A stretch of DNA of 5,168 nt from NCBI GenBank assembly GCA_027064245.1, contig JAMOPZ010000487.1, positions 1-5,168 on the forward strand. The letters are read 5' to 3'. The notes beneath the pieces were generated by a model. The model was not told the DNA's origin. It made no database searches and saw nothing but the letters and a program-made list of their open reading frames with translations. Positions 4,676-5,168 of the stretch are shown piece by piece. Position numbers and translations under genes: made by a program. Each line of letters begins with the position of its first letter. The first letter of the stretch is position 1. This DNA is from Campylobacterales bacterium. GTDB lineage: Bacteria; Campylobacterota; Campylobacteria; Campylobacterales; Arcobacteraceae.

Positions 4676-5168
4676 ATGATAAAGCATATAGTATTTTTTA
4701 AATTAAGCGAAGATGGATTAAAACAAAAAGATGATATTGTTTTAAGATTACATAATCTAAAAGATGATATAGAGTTTATAAGAGCATTAGAAGTTGGTAT
4801 AAATTTTGCACAAGAGGATAGAGCATATGATCTAGCACTTACTGTATTAGTTGACAATAAAGAGGATCTTAATAGATATGCAAATCATCCAAAACATTTG
4901 GTTGTTGTAGAGTTTTTAAAATCTTTAGATACTATTAGTAAAGTTGTTGATTATGAATTACCAAAAAAACTTGATGGTGAATTTGATAATGCAAATATTA
5001 CAAAAAAAGCAAATATATATTTTGAAGGGCAAGTTACAAGCAGAACAATAATTGACTCAGATGGTAGTAGAAAAACTTTAGGTATTATGATGCCTGGATC
5101 TTATACTTTTTCTACTGATTTAGCAGAACATATGGAGATACTTCAAGGTGAAGTTGAAGTTGAGTTTC
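4676..5168 (+). CDS. Dabb domain fused to PpnP-type nucleoside phosphorylase, partial at 3' end
   Basis: 164 codons are visible and the frame is open at the window edge. Residues 1 to about 95 are a Dabb (stress-responsive A/B barrel) domain: MIKHIVFFKL strand, YDLALTVLVD (51-60), and the family signature YANHPKHLVVVEFL (68-81). A linker (about 96-110) leads to residues 113-164, which match E. coli PpnP (YaiE, DUF1255): YFEGQV (115-120) against YFSGKV, GIMMPGSYTFST (136-147) against GVMVEGEYTFST, and EHMEILQGEVEV (151-162) against EEMTVISGALNV. PpnP is a small cupin that phosphorolyses a broad range of purine and pyrimidine nucleosides to base and ribose 1-phosphate. About 40 residues of the cupin, including its last strands, should lie beyond the edge, for a total near 205. 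There is no stop and no ATG at the junction, so one fused polypeptide is made. Dabb domains usually form dimers; what this one does for the phosphorylase is unknown. Confidence 0.88.
   Translation, partial: MIKHIVFFKLSEDGLKQKDDIVLRLHNLKDDIEFIRALEVGINFAQEDRAYDLALTVLVDNKEDLNRYANHPKHLVVVEFLKSLDTISKVVDYELPKKLDGEFDNANITKKANIYFEGQVTSRTIIDSDGSRKTLGIMMPGSYTFSTDLAEHMEILQGEVEVEF

Noticed and set aside
4639..4857. A 72-codon minus-strand open frame
   Set aside because: It lies opposite the Dabb domain. The plus-strand frame has a ribosome binding site, a -10 box and two clear family matches, while the minus-strand product is a Ser/Phe-rich string without recognisable features.

Overview
The window is about 70-75% A+T by eye. 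It has codon usage dominated by AAA, ATA, TTA and AGA, and strong matches to protein families typical of Campylobacterota. The best guess is Arcobacter or a close relative (Aliarcobacter, Halarcobacter and similar). The guess rests on composition, on a DUF2018/HP0242-type protein next to a polyprenyl diphosphate synthase, and on promoter style: good -10 boxes, phased T-tracts and no clear -35. No RNA gene, CRISPR array, insertion sequence or phage integrase is visible.

Left half (1-2180), minus strand. Four genes run leftward in what looks like one operon: a DUF2018 protein, a long-chain polyprenyl diphosphate synthase (ispB-like, 2 nt after the DUF2018 stop), thiazole synthase thiG, and the first 35 codons of an MsbA-like ABC exporter that is cut by the window edge and appears to start at CTG. 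This is housekeeping content: isoprenoid/quinone side-chain synthesis, thiamine synthesis and probably lipid export. The mix is a positional cluster rather than one pathway.

Middle (2181-2529), a 349-bp intergenic region between divergent genes. It holds the probable leftward promoter and ribosome binding site of the DUF2018 operon, a perfect tandem 10-bp repeat, a 12-bp bulged hairpin followed by T-rich sequence (possible terminator or small RNA end), and the ribosome binding site of the next rightward gene.

Right half (2530-5168), plus strand. A small exported Sel1-repeat protein is followed by a 475-residue superfamily 2 helicase. The helicase's pre-ATPase region resembles the segment just ahead of the helicase in the large TOTE-type primase-helicase proteins, but no primase is present. 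The helicase start lies exactly where transcription from a perfect TATAAT box would begin, so its message may be leaderless. The last gene, cut by the right edge, is an in-frame fusion of a Dabb (stress-responsive A/B barrel) domain with a PpnP-type pyrimidine/purine nucleoside phosphorylase.

The most unusual items are the Dabb-PpnP fusion, the orphan TOTE-like helicase with its leaderless start, and the CTG start of the ABC exporter. I do not see a complete new multi-gene system that can be defended from this window alone.
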